This document shows positions 38,289 to 49,619 of a DNA stretch of 64,000 bases, one piece after another. Position 1 is the first letter of the stretch; every line of letters starts with the position of its first letter. Both the position numbers and the translations under genes were made by a program. Source of the DNA: Ashinkailepas kermadecensis (taxonomy: Eukaryota; Arthropoda; Thecostraca; Neolepadidae). The notes below the pieces were generated by a model. That model saw only the letters and a list, made by a program, of their open reading frames with translations, did no database searches and was not told where the DNA came from. The stretch spans positions 223,501-287,500 of the forward strand of contig JAOTOM010004753.1 of assembly GCA_034440615.1 (NCBI GenBank), written 5' to 3'.

Positions 38289-38820
38289 GAGGACATGATG
38301 GCTCCATGGGGAAACCGCGCCAATCCCATGACATTTTTAACCAGGGGTGCCCCTCCCCCAATAGCATGACTATCCGTGTCCATCCCCACACTGGATGGAC
38401 ACGGATCTGTGACCACTGGACGGACACAGCGCTGTATGCGCTGTCAACACGCATACAGCACTGTTAAGCACCAGGCGAACAGACAGCTGCCAACAATGGG
38501 CGGGCACAGCGTTGTCCGAACGTTCAGAGGAGCGCAAAGCTGCCCAAACACACGACGGCCGGCGCACGGGTCGGGTGCGGCCGCTGCTACCAGCTGGTGT
38601 CTGGTATCTGCAGCTGGTGCTGCTGGAACAGCTCTGGCGTCTGCTGGAAGCCAGTCGGATGTCGCCGGTCGCCGTCTCGGCTCGCAGTCGGACGGCACCG
38701 TCGAGGAAAAATTGGCTTAGGTAACCACTGGCGGATGTAGTTATGCTATTGGGGGAGGGGGAACCCTGGTTAAAAATGCCACGGGATTGGCGCAGTTTTC
38801 CATGGAGTCATCATGTCCTC
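38289..38820. mobile_element. Fold-back pair (82-bp inverted arms)
   Basis: The arm at 38289-38370 and the arm at 38739-38820 are reverse complements at roughly 88-90 % by eye. They share GAGGACATGATG, CGCCAATCCC, TTTTTAACCAGGG and CCTCCCCCAATAGCAT. They enclose about 370 bp, which include the segment shared with VPS26 intron 6. This could be a non-autonomous fold-back transposon or an inverted duplication; no transposase was seen. Confidence 0.75.
38389..38551. repeat. Segment duplicated at 51107-51269
   Basis: This 163-bp segment aligns without large gaps to 51107-51269 in the same orientation. Shared blocks include CACTGGATGGACACGGATCT, GTGACCACTGGACGGACACA and CAACAATGGGCGGGCACAGC. The second copy lies in VPS26 intron 6 between two minisatellites. 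Confidence 0.9.
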
Positions 38821-39971
38821 GACCTTCATTTAATGCTTCACGTTTTGTGCATGCATATTCGCGGCATCAGCGAGGGCAGCCCGCGGTGGTAACTCTTCAC
38901 GTGGCCACCGTACTTTCCATGCGACTCTCGGCGAAGAATTTGCGTGGGCTGCCCAAAAGGGATCAATGCGGGCTGACCACGTCCAGCCCACTGACTTCAC
39001 CGGCTCATTGTGGGCTGCCCGCAACCGGCCGTCGTTTCAACCCGCGCAGCGTCATCGCTGGCCCATCGCGTGGTCGTTTGCTTGGTGGGTGTCGTCCTGG
39101 CGTACCTCACAGGCGCCGTTAATGAAAGCCCACAAATGGCCATCGCTGAAAGCCCCCATCGGGCCATCGCCGGCTCCCTGTGCGCAGCCCCGTGCCCGCG
39201 TTGCTCGCATATAGCCCCCCACCTGCTCGCGAAGGGCCAGCAGTTGGTCGTTTGCTGGGAAGCAAGCGACTGGCCCACCATTGCATCATTGTTGATTTCT
39301 TGTGAATTCTTATAGTGAAATAATATAATAACCTTCGCATAGGCGGCTCAAGGTGAACAATGGAGGGGGAGGCATCTATATATTAGAATGGGTGCCACTT
39401 TATGAAGTTGGTTGGGAGGGGGGAGGGGGAGGGGGAGGGGAAAATGACCGTTTTGATGGTCAAAGCTGCCCCGAAAACAATTTGTATCAAGTGTACGCCC
39501 ATAGACGCAATGGCTGAGCATCAGACTGATTTGGGAAGCCAAATTGATGATGGAGAGGGAGAAATCAATGATTGAATGCAAGTCTGGTGATCTCTCACGA
39601 AGCCAGAACCAGGGGGTCCGCAACCCTCCCCGACCCACCGGGGATCCCCAGCCATGATTAAGGGGGCCAGTGTCCCTTGGCATACGCAAAGTGACACCCC
39701 TATACGCTGGTTATAATGCTAAAGTAAAGGGAGTGATTCGTAGTAATTAAGGAGTAGGCAAGCCTGGCTGTCCCCGACGCTTCAGAACGCGTGCAGCTTT
39801 ACGCATGTTTTACGCACTGACTGATACACAAGATGTCGCGAGCAGAGGCGGATCCAGAGTAAACAACTAAGGTGGCTACCACTTTGTGTACTTGGCGTCG
39901 TCCATATCACTATTTCATTTGCAGAGCAACACTCAGCATAATATAACTAAAATACTCATTGTTCACGGATA
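38821..39971. other. Unique sequence with a G-run
   Basis: No gene recognised. A run of G-tracts at 39414-39440 (GGGAGGGGGGAGGGGGAGGG and on) fits a G-quadruplex pattern on the plus strand. Confidence 0.45.
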
Positions 39972-39984
39972 AAAATTAGATTGA

Positions 39985-41090
39985 GAAAAAGGCATAAAAT
40001 AACCTTATGCTCATGTTAAAACAAAGAATTAGATGCAAAATCACACTGTATATATTTCGGCCACGGGCCTTCCTCAACCGTGAACATTTTGCTACAAAAG
40101 CCACAAAAACACACACGCCAAGTGCACCTCGTGACACAAAACCATGAATCGCCTTCATTTTACATATCACAATATCTACATACTCGTAAAATACATATAC
40201 ACATTAACATAAGCCCACATGAAGGTGTATGATCCGTGTGTGTATGCATGTGTCAACTTGCAACCCAGGTGTGTGCGTGTCTGTATGTGGATGTGGTTAT
40301 GTGTTGCATATGTGCTTGCCTTAGGCGGTGTATGGAACCGGTTTTATCAGGGTCCAGGATGCCGTCATCGTGTTTAATGAAGGCTTTTTGTTCCTAATCT
40401 CTACTGATTCGCTGATTTTGAGCTCTGCTACATCTTTGCAGACTTGCAGAATGGATATGCTGAGTGTTTTAGAGTCGAAAATGCTGCTCGCGTGAGTGAT
40501 TTTGAAGTGTTCGCCAAATGGGGTGTTAGTGGTTTTATTTTTAGCGTCTCTTAAGTGCTCATAAATCTGTCCCTAACCATCCGTTTTGTTTCCCCTATAT
40601 ACGTGATGTTCAATGGTCGGTATAGCTGGCATGTTATAAGGTAGACGGTGTTCAGCGTGTGGCATCTGCCTTGAAGTCCTGCCCGACAGCCGTGACACTT
40701 TTTGCTCCCAGCAGGACATGGGTGTGGGTTGAGAGCGGACTTGGTCAGAGTTTCTGAAAGTGTTTTGCCACTCTGCCATGCTACACGTAGTGATAGCTTT
40801 GAGGTTTTGATTGCGGCTGTTATTTTTTCGGTGAGCTTATCATCTATGTAGGGGAGGCTGACGAAAGTTGCGTTGTCTTTGGGGTCCGAACATCGCGTTT
40901 GTGTCTGTGTATTTCTCACGGGGTGTGTTACCTGAAACCTGGCTTTTTTGATCATGTGGGGTGGATAGTTGTTGGCCAGAAACAAAGTTGATATTTTTTT
41001 GCATGCCTCGGTTTCGGGCATCAGCATTAGATCCGCGCGTGGCTCTCAATGTCTGTGCATACAAAACTGCTCTTTTTGTCTGAATGGGGA
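39985..41090 (-). pseudogene. Inverted PLE arm: RT C-terminus and GIY-YIG endonuclease
   Basis: The minus-strand frame 41027-40551 runs from MPETEACKKI through LFLANNYPPHMIKKARFQV and SLRVAWQSGKTLSETL to the endonuclease motif VYLITCQL, then TYIGETKRMVRDRF. After RDRF a single-base loss shifts the frame; the expected continuation (YEHLRDAKNKTTN) lies in the next frame. The copy has fewer stops than the right-hand arm. About 500 bp of 3' untranslated sequence follow, including a hammerhead-like motif. Confidence 0.88.
40035..40092 (-). ncRNA. Hammerhead-ribozyme-like motif (left arm)
   Basis: On the minus strand GCAAAAT and ATTTTGC pair as an outer stem I, and CAC with GTG as an inner part across a small internal loop. 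Between them come TTGAGGA, a GGCC-CGT-GGCC stem II and GAAA, then TATATAC, where cleavage would be expected. This is the order of a type I hammerhead with a tiny stem III, as described for Penelope-like elements. The first core base is T instead of C. Confidence 0.68.
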
Positions 41091-41099
41091 GTGCCTATT

Positions 41100-42134
41100 A
41101 GAGACTTGATATCAAGAAAAACCAGTGTACTGGACAATAGTGACACATTGAGGAAAATCAAGGAAACGTTTTTCCGGCAAACTTTGAACGTGAAATTAAA
41201 AGAAACTTTCAGAACAGAGGCGTGTCTAAAACGGGAAGGAAGGCGCCTGGTGAGAGAGCGCAACACACTTCATCACCCCCTTTCGACTTTGGTAGAACAA
41301 CAAGCTGTCCTGATCTTCAGAGAAACATCTAAAATGGTGCATCAGGGTCACCAAAGGAAATTCAAGCAGTTACAAAACGATATAAGGCTGCGCAAGATGA
41401 AGAGAAAGATGACGAAGCACTTCTAGAAGATGCAAACCAAGACAAAGATACTGGCACATATGCAGCAGATACGGACAGTCTGAACAGTGATACCGGAGTT
41501 ACCACTAGAACCTCACAAGAGGTGAGTTCATCTGAGGTCGAAACGCAGTCAGACATATGGTTTGATTCGATACAGTGCGCGCCTATATGTTTGCAGCATT
41601 CAGTGATTCTGACTGATAGCAACATATCAGTAGAAGTAGAGACTAGGCAAGATGCAGTTAGATGGCGGCCAGAGGAGATTGGGATTAGGGAAGTGTATGT
41701 GCATGAACAGGATGAGATCTGGTATAACGCGTTCACGTGTGATGATGGGCGCTTCAAAAGTGTGACACATGTACAAATCTGACTAGAACCGATTGGCCCG
41801 AACTGGGACGCAGTAGCACAGCACACGCACAGGAAACAAGATCACCGGACAATTCTAAATTGCTCAATCTCACTAAAACGTTCCGTTCCGGAAACGCTAG
41901 CTGATATTCTAAACAAGGGGCCAAATTTTGCCCTAACTCGCCCAGATCAATCATAAGGTTATAAAGAAGGTAGATATAGGAATAGAAATAGGAGATTTTG
42001 CCCTCCGCTGGAAGCATTTTATAGAATCCAAGCGAACACAAGCAAACACTGGGACAAATCCTTCACAGTACCCCCTGAACCCGCATACAGATACTGACCA
42101 CTTCTCTGCTCCAGCATCCCAAGATAGCGCACAT
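41100..42134 (+). pseudogene. PLE N-terminal region, frameshifted
   Basis: Two frames alternate. The first (to 41426) is Lys/Arg-rich with LKETFRTEACLKREGRRLV. The second (about 41400-41782) is acidic, with 'DEALLEDANQDKDTGTYA'. After the stop a segment DILNKGPNFALTRPDQS near 41905-41955 matches the conserved 'KGPNF' stretch upstream of Penelope-like reverse transcriptases. Functions of the first two parts are unknown to me. Confidence 0.65.
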
Positions 42135-43370
42135 TTGGAAACACCCCATTTTAGCGACACGGACATCAGGATGGCACCGCCTGCTAGCAGTGCAATAGAA
42201 GCATCACTACGAACTCTCAAACAAAAGATCATGAATATATTCAAAAACCATCGCACACATAAGCAGACAAACCATTCTGTTAATGACCTACAGCTATTGC
42301 ATGACCTCAAGGATGACCCAGACATCATAGTAAAACGCTCCGACAAATGCAAGGGTTTCGTTATCCTGCCTCGAACAACATATATAGAGAAAGCATCAAC
42401 AATAACAGAGCAATATCAACCTGTAGACAAGAACCCAACGCGACATCTGGAAGCAGCCACCAAAAGGATAATTACCCAAACGTTGACAGGAAAGGTTTCT
42501 GACAAATTCATTAAAGCCATAAAACCCACATCTTCCCGGACAGCGGAGCTGTATTTCCTTCCTAAAAGCCACAAGCCGGATGTACCATTGCGCCCGATAG
42601 TTTCGGCATGCGGTGATCCTTTGGACAAATTAGCTTGGTTCCTTCAACGCGTCGTCTCCCAACTTTTAGTTTTCGTACCAGCACATCTTCGGAACACTTA
42701 TGATTATTTTGACCGCCTGCAGAGCCAGTTTCCCGCAGGGCTACCGCCAGGAGCTATCGCATTCACTGTCGATGTAGCTAACTTATACGGCAATATACCT
42801 ACGGATGAAGCGATCTCGGCCACAATAGATCTCCTGCGCTTGCATAGCGATGAGATAAACATGTTTGGACTAGGTCTAACAGACATCGAAAATCTCCTGA
42901 AACATTGCTTGAATAATAACTTTGTGAGATTCGGGGACCGATATTACCGTCAGCAAAAGGGCATAGCTATGGGGAGTCAGATTGCTCCACCACTAGCCAT
43001 CATCTTCATGAACGCAGTTGAGACACTCCTTCTGACATCAAATCAACACCAGCCCATAACATATATGCGCTACATTGATGATGTCCTGGGTATTTGGACG
43101 CACGGATCAAAAGCACTCGATGATTATTTTAATTTCCTCAACAACTTCCATCCCTCCATAAAATTATCCATGGAGCGCAGTGACCATTCCGGTAAACAAC
43201 AAGTACCTCTCCTGGGTACACTTCTGACCATCAACAAGGACAATTCTTACACAACAGAGCTATACATAAAACCGATGGCGGCGCCTATAATCCTTCCATT
43301 TTTCTCGGGACACCCCATCCAGACAAGAAGAGCAGTTTTGTATACACAGACATTGAGAGCCACGCTCGGA
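42135..43370 (+). pseudogene. PLE reverse transcriptase domain
   Basis: One long frame carries the whole polymerase core. It includes FLPKSHKPDVPLRPIVSACG (about residues 136-155), FTVDVANLYGNIP with the first catalytic Asp (about 210), GIAMGSQIAPPLAIIF (about 275), YMRYIDDVLGIW with the YIDD active site (about 312) and VPLLGTLL (about 358). The frame leaves the expected protein near 43370, where the homologous sequence (MPETEACKK) continues in another frame; the ORF's last ~60 codons are therefore out of frame. The ATG at 42135 is only the first Met of the open stretch. Confidence 0.92.
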
Positions 43371-44081
43371 TCTAATGCTGATGCCCGAAACCGAGGCATG
43401 CAAAAAAATCGAAACTTTGTTTCTGGCCAACAACTATCCACCCCACATGATCAAAAGAGCCAGGTTTCAGGTAACACGCCCCGTGAGAAATACACCGACA
43501 TAAACGCGATGTTCGGACCCCAAAGACAACGCAACTTTCGTCAGCCTCCCCTACATAGATGATAAGCTCACCAAAAAAATAACAGCGGCAATCAAAACCT
43601 CAAAACTATCACTACGTGTAGCATGGCAGAGTGGCAAAACACTTTCAGAAACTCTGACCAAGTCCGTTCTCAACCCACATCAATGTCCTGCTGGGAGCAA
43701 AAAGTGTCACTGCTGTCTGGCAAGACTTCAAGGCAGATGCCACACACGGAACACCGTCTACCTTATAACATGCCAGCTATGCCGACCATTGAACATCACG
43801 TATATAGGGGAAACAAAACGGATGGTTAGGGACAGATTTATGAGCACTTAAGAGACGCTAAAAATAAAACCACGAACACCCCATTCGGCGAAAACTTCAA
43901 AATCACTCACGCGAGCAGCATTCTCGACTCTAAAACACTCAGCATATCCATTCTGCAAGTCTGCAAAGATGTAGCAGAGCTCAAAATCAGCGAATCAATA
44001 GAGATTAGGAACAAAAAGCCTTCATTAAACACAATGACGGCATCCTGGACCCTGATAAAACCGGTTCCATACACCGCTTAA
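43371..44081 (+). pseudogene. PLE GIY-YIG endonuclease domain, broken
   Basis: Reading on after the frameshift gives PETEACKKIETLFLANNYPP, a TAA at about 43500, then SLRVAWQSGKTLSETL, Cys-rich CHCCLARLQGRC and the endonuclease start VYLITCQLC-x(5)-ITYIGETKRMVRDRF. A one-base deletion near 43842, shared with the inverted arm, follows. The next frame continues YEHLRDAKNKTTNTPFGE to a stop at 44079-44081. Confidence 0.88.
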
Positions 44082-44307
44082 GGCAAGCACATATGCAACA
44101 CATAACCGCATCCACATAGACACGCACACACACCTGGGTTGCAAGTTGACACATGCATACACACACGGATCATACACCTTTATGTGGGCTTATGTTAATG
44201 TGTATATGTATTTTACGAGCATGCAGATATTGTGATATGTAAAATGAAGGCGATTCATGGTTCTGTGTCACGAGGTGCACTTGGCGTGTGTTCTTGTGGC
44301 TTTTGTA

Positions 44308-44365
44308 GCAAAATGTTCACTGTTGAGTAAGGCCCGTGGCCGAAATATATACAGTGTGATTTTGG
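44308..44365 (+). ncRNA. Hammerhead-ribozyme-like motif (right arm)
   Basis: This is the 58-nt counterpart of the left-arm motif: stem I GCAAAAT with ATTTTG, stem II GGCC-CGT-GGCC, then GAAA and TATATAC. The core reads TTGAGTA, so in addition to the first base the essential G8 position is T. This copy is probably inactive. Confidence 0.6.
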
Positions 44366-44468
44366 ATCTATTTCTTTGTTTTAATATGAGCATAAGGTTA
44401 TTCTATGCCTTTTTCTCACTCATAATCATGCTCAATGCAGCACTGCACCCAATACAAAATTAGATTGA

Positions 44469-46620
44469 TTGCAAAGCGACTTCTCGCTGGCCAAGTGTTT
44501 TCCCTAATTTCGATGACCCTGGATAGGCCTGTGATTTTTTTTCCTGTTGACCTTTATTAGACCACAATTGAAAGCACTAATAATTTAGAGTTCATTGGCA
44601 CTAATTAGACCCCAATGTCAGACGAAGTATAAGAGCTATATTAAACAAAAATTAGCATTATTTTCCCCTGCATCCGTCGTTATAAAAATGTTGCAGTCTT
44701 AAGAAAACAGTGAACGGTACAAGCTTTCGAGAGATGCATTCGTCAAAAACTTGGTCCATTGGTTAGCGAGATCACAAGGGGGATGGATAAGCCACCCTCA
44801 GACAATGGAAAGATATTGCACGCCTTACATAATAGGGTTAAGAGAGCAAGCAGTTGGTGGGGACAATGCAAATGGATGTAGCCAGGCACCAGCAAAAGCA
44901 TACAAACTCAACCCCTGAATACTACCGATGGAGATGGAAACTGCTACTGAAAAAATCACAACTTAAGTTGCCGAATGACTAATTCAATAATATCCAATAG
45001 ATTGGAAAATCACCCCACATTTTTCCTGTTGCTAAGCACGGGCCACAGGCCACAACTTTCAATTGCGCTGTCTGCAGGTGGCGCTGACCATCAGTCGCAA
45101 GGGAGAGCTGCTACTGCACGTGACGCGAGACGGCACCGTATGCGCCCGACACTAATCGGGCCAAACCGGGCTGCCATAGTTCAATAACGAGTACGGCATT
45201 CAACTTGTCTGGACTACCTGATCAGCCAAACCACGAACGGGAACGTTACGCACAAACTTGGATTATAAAATCTGGCTATCAATGATACCTGAAAATATAC
45301 GCCAAATTTGTCCCGTTGAAAGCCGGGCGGATGAGTAAGGCAAGCAGATGGGTTAAAGGCGATACATGTCGTATCCATATCGAAACGATTAAGATCGCAA
45401 TGTAGTTTTGAAAAACTGGTTCAAATACGGTAGAAATCCCACTGTTTAACCAGTGTGTTTTCAAAGACAACACAACTTCTGACAATTGCAATTATGTGTG
45501 GCTACAAGGAGCATGAGAGGTCGAAGAGAGCAAATTGCTCCCCGGATCCACCAGTGGTTAATAGGCGTTTCTATAGTGGAAGCGGAACAGAGTCGGTCAG
45601 GTGCTAGCTGTTGCTTCATACGGCGGTTCTGCCATGGACCGCGTTTCCACACTACCGTGGAAAGACAAAGGTGTTCAACAATTGCCTGTCATGAGCCACC
45701 CTACGTTCACCAGGGACCTTACGAAAACCATCCATCACCGCCGCCAACAACCCCGCCGGTTCCATGGATAATGCGGTTTATTCATAGCTTCATTACGCCT
45801 GTACGGCACACACACTTACATTTGCACGCGACCGCACACTCTCTGCGCCACATACCGAATATGACCGGTAAATATTCACAAGTCGGCCGGTAAATATGCA
45901 AGATACAGCCGAGCAAAACGGACAGTCCGGCCGTCACCACAGCTGACGCTGGCCAGTAGGCGGATGCCGTCCAAATGCCGCACGCGCCTGCGCCGAGTCG
46001 CCAGCTCAGTCGCGCGCTATCACTGCGCTGGTGGCGCGCCGGCCGGAGACTGGCGACAGCCGGGCTGCGCGCCACACCGCGGCCCGCAGACGCCGTGGCG
46101 CGGCTCTCGTTCGGTCGGTCGGTGCCGCCAGCCAGACCGCCGGACGACCCTGTGGCGCCGCTACTGGCGGGACGACACCGCACCGCACCGCACCGCACTG
46201 CACCGCCCGGCAGGAGAGCTCACACACCAGCCTGACAGACACACTCAGACCTCAGACCACGCTCAACGCGCCACACGCAGCTTCGATGTTACCAGAGAAT
46301 TTCGACGGCAGAGGGGCCGGCCCAAAAGACGCACAGCAGACACGACGTGGTCTTGCGTGAGCCAGAGACGGGGTTGCCCCCGGGGAGGTGCGGCACTGTG
46401 AGGAACGTCTGTCCTCGTAATGATAGTACTCGGCGCCTGTAAACAATAACAGTGGAGTGTGGACGGGCGGAGACAGTCCGGCCATCGCACCGTCCGGCAG
46501 AGGTGGGGTGACGCGATCAAGCATGGCCCAGGGCAGTCGGATTGCGCTAGGATCGTGACGCCACCGAGTCTGCGTGGTAGCCACATTGAACCAGGATGGC
46601 AGCGTTAAACTGGACAGAGA
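44469..46620. other. Unique sequence with a CpG-dense part
   Basis: No gene recognised. About 45960-46240 is very CG-rich, with a short CACCG/CACTG run near 46180-46205. Confidence 0.4.
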
Positions 46621-46623
46621 TGA

Positions 46624-46703
46624 TGACGTCATACCGTGCCCGAGCATCGACGTCAGACTGGGTCGGAGTAACGACGTCATGGTTGTCCAGTATGGTGACG
46701 TCA
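46624..46703. promoter_or_regulatory. Four GACGTCA motifs at exact 24-bp spacing
   Basis: GACGTCA starts at 46625, 46649, 46673 and 46697. The first and last are full CRE palindromes TGACGTCA. Sequence between them is not visibly conserved. This may be a binding-site cluster or the remnant of a 24-bp minisatellite in which only the motif survives. Confidence 0.4.
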
Positions 46704-46761
46704 GACCGGCCAAGGCGGTGACTTGATGGGTAGACAGCTACTGCCGGGTCCAGCAACAAAT

Positions 46762-46819
46762 AGTTGGTTGGCTATTTGGGCTCCGGGGCGCACCGACCAC
46801 GATAACATAGCGCCGATAG
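46762..46819. mobile_element. Headless SINE-like core (diverged)
   Basis: The segment reads GTTGGTTGGCTATTTGGGCT, then GGGCGCACCGAC and ATAGCGCC. It matches the core shared with the complete SINEs at 53653 and 61822 and other copies near 49008, 52366 and 60208. Confidence 0.55.
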
Positions 46820-47552
46820 CGAGAAATACTCGAGGATACACAGAACACAGCATGCCCCGAAAGCCGACTAACAGAAAACCGCATGCGCAGGATAAACGAA
46901 AAGTTAATCGGAGTAGTGATGTATGGAAAATAGTAACAACTCGTGGTGGCTCATCTTCGCTAAATTTTATCCGCACTAAACACTGCCAAACAAAACAATC
47001 AAGGCAAACCAGTCTTTTTCCGCGATTGCTGTGGCTGCGGGCGGAGCACAGCACCTACACAGAGCACGCGCGAACACCGGCGGCACGGCGTGCTCCTCCA
47101 CCAGCCGGACCACGACGCGACACGAGGCGCCACCACACCCACTGTCAACCAAATATAAAACCACGCAGCGCAGCGAGCGTCCACGGGGCGACCCGTCGCA
47201 GTGTCACGGCCAGTGGTCATCCTCCGGGACGTCGGCCCGGTCCGACCCGGGGATCCGTCGCGGCACGGGTGTACCGACCCAACGCCATAACGCAGAGCCA
47301 CCCGCTGATGAGACAACCCGAAGTAACACGCACTGCTGGTGTACTCGGAGCACCCCCGTAGTCGCGCCTGCAGTCACGCGAGTCGCTGTCGAGTTGCGCC
47401 CGGCCGAATCCTCGCTGGCCGACTCGTTCAGTGGTCGCCTCGTGACTCGCCGCGTGGGAGCTGCTAGGTGGGAGCCCGCAGTCTTACCCGGCAGCCAGAC
47501 GCCGAGTCACACCCGCCGACGAGTCATGTCAAAGCGCCGCTGGGCGGAGTCG
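46820..47552. other. Unique, partly CpG-rich sequence
   Basis: CG-dense from about 47030. Open frames are long only because of GC content and the following array. No exon recognised. Confidence 0.4.
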
Positions 47553-47990
47553 GCCGAGGCAGCGTCAGCCGCGACGCAGTGTCGCCGCCCGCAGCGTCAG
47601 CCGAGACAGTGTCGCCGCCCGCAGCGTCAGCCGAGGCAGTGTCGCCGCCCGCAGCGTCAGCCGAGGCAGTGTCGCCGCCTGCAGCGTCAGCCGAGACAGT
47701 GTCGCCGCCCGCAGCGTCAGCCGAGACAGTGTCGCCGCCCGCAGCGTCAGCCGAGACAGTGTCGCCGCCCGCAGCGTCAGCCGAGACAGTGTCGCCGCCC
47801 GCAGCGTCAGCCGAGACAGTGTCGCCGCCCGCAGCGTCAGCCGAGACAGTGTCGCCCCCGCAGCGTCAGCCGAGACAGTGTCGCCGCCCGCAGCGTCAGC
47901 CGAGGCAGTGTCGCCGCCCGCAGCGTCAGCCGAGGCAGTGTCGCCGCCTGCAGCGTCAGCCGAGACAGTGTCGCCGCCCGCAATGTCGCG
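47553..47990. repeat. 30-bp minisatellite, ~15 copies
   Basis: Units share GTGTCGCCGCCCGCAGCGTC and AGCCGAGACA, with a G/A variant at one position (GAGGCA or GAGACA) and a 1-bp deletion near 47855 that shifts the frame. The CRRPQRQPRQ frame is an array shadow. Confidence 0.96.
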
Positions 47991-48289
47991 GAATGTATGA
48001 TAATTGACCCAAGAGTCGGGCGGACCGCGCGCGCGCAGCCCGGCGTCACGTCACGTCACGCGCTCTGACACTCACGGGCCGACTCTAGTCGTTCTCGTCG
48101 TTGGTGGACTCGGTGGGAGAGGTCAGGTCCGTGTCGCCGCGCGGCTCCCCGGCCGCCGTACTCTCCCCCACGTCTCCTGACGCGGACGGCGTGGGTGGAC
48201 TCTGCAGTAACCACCGTCACATGAGCCACACTGGGTCACACAACGGCTATATAAAGCAATACACGTCAGACGGGGTCAGGCCGGGTCAT

Positions 48290-48715
48290 ATACAGGTCAG
48301 ACAATGATATATACGTGCCAAACCGGGCTACACACGTCAGACCAGGTCGTGTACGTCGGACAGGGACGATACGATACAGACGAGGTCGTATGCTGTCATA
48401 TGCACGTCAGATAGGAACGCATATAGGTCAGACCAGGCTACACCCGGGTCAGACCGGGTCACATACAGGTCAGATAGGAACACATATAGGTGAGACCAGG
48501 CTACACTCGGGTCAGACCGGATCGCATACAGGTCAGATAGGAACACATATAGGTCAGACCGGATCGCATACAGGTCAGATAGGAACACAAATACGTCACA
48601 TCAGGCTACACTCGGGTCAGACCAGATCGTATACAGGTCAGGTAGGAACACATATAGGTGAGACCAGGCTACACCCGGGTCAGACCGGGTCACATACAGT
48701 TCAGATAGGAACACA
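48290..48715. repeat. ~63-bp compound minisatellite
   Basis: Units are made of AGACCAGGCTACACTCGGGT and ACAGGTCAGATAGGAACACA blocks in varying order, all built on a GGTCAGAC-like sub-repeat. Confidence 0.9.
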
Positions 48716-49619
48716 ATGAGTCGGGCAGGTGGTTCAGATGGTGTTGCACGCAGGCTTCGCAGACCGGGCAGTGGTATACAGGTCCCACGTGTCTCACGGG
48801 TCAAGCAAGTTGATAAATCCGCCGGACGGGTCAGATCAGAAGCGGCCAGTGTCAGACGCCGCCGCAAATGGTCCACAGCAGTGTTTGAAAACCACGGTTC
48901 CGTTGATTTTCCAAGCAAGGAAAATATTCACTATAAACGAAAATGCACTCGGCTTGCAGCTACACGCAGCAATTTAGCATTATACTGAACAGCAAGGTGA
49001 CTTGAGATGGTTGGTTATTTGGGCCTGGGGCCGCATCGACTGCTTCGGTCATACAGTGCCCTGGTGACTTGAGATAATTACATCAACGTTTTAGTTCTCT
49101 CCGCAGTTGGGCCGACTGGTGGTGTGCTTGTCACCTGAAGGCCGTCGAACGAGCACCTGCGGTAAAGCTCGTGTACAACGAAACACCGCCACGTAAAAAT
49201 CCATCAGATCAATACCTATGGGACCGCGCGCCTGCACATGATTAACGGTAGCAGGCCGAGCGCCGGATCGAAAACACCGCGCACAGCCGAGTCGTCGCTA
49301 CATCGCACCTACCACAGTGCTCGGCTACACCGCTAACGCAAGTACCACCAAGCTGTCGACAGGAATACAGCTGAGCCAGCCACACTTCACGTGCTGAACA
49401 CACTTGGACTGGGGCTTTGCCCTGAGCAGCGATTATCGAGTACTTGTGCTATGACAACAGCATACTGATGGGAATCTGCCACCATTAGTACGCACATATC
49501 AAGTTTGAAATTCCACAGATGTCATCTGTCGGCTGTTAATTTCCACATACGCCAGTCGGCAGTCGCCAATTGCCCATTGCAACAGTTGTCAATTGCCACA
49601 GACGGCCGGACACTGTCAT
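48716..49619. other. Unique sequence with a SINE-like core
   Basis: A SINE-like core (TTGGTTATTTGGGC, CGCATCGACTGC, GGTCATACAG) is at about 49008-49070. Otherwise nothing was recognised. Confidence 0.5.

Larger units (their letters stand above)
39972..44468 (+). mobile_element. Penelope-like retroelement with inverted 5' arm and target-site duplication
   Basis: The 13-bp sequence AAAATTAGATTGA occurs at 39972-39984 and 44456-44468 and frames the element, as a target-site duplication would. Inside, the plus strand carries an N-terminal region, a reverse transcriptase and a GIY-YIG endonuclease. The left 1.1 kb (about 39985-41090) is an inverted copy of the 3' part (about 43325-44418). Penelope-like elements are known for such terminal repeats in inverted or direct orientation. 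Frameshifts and stops show the copy is inactive. Confidence 0.88.
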
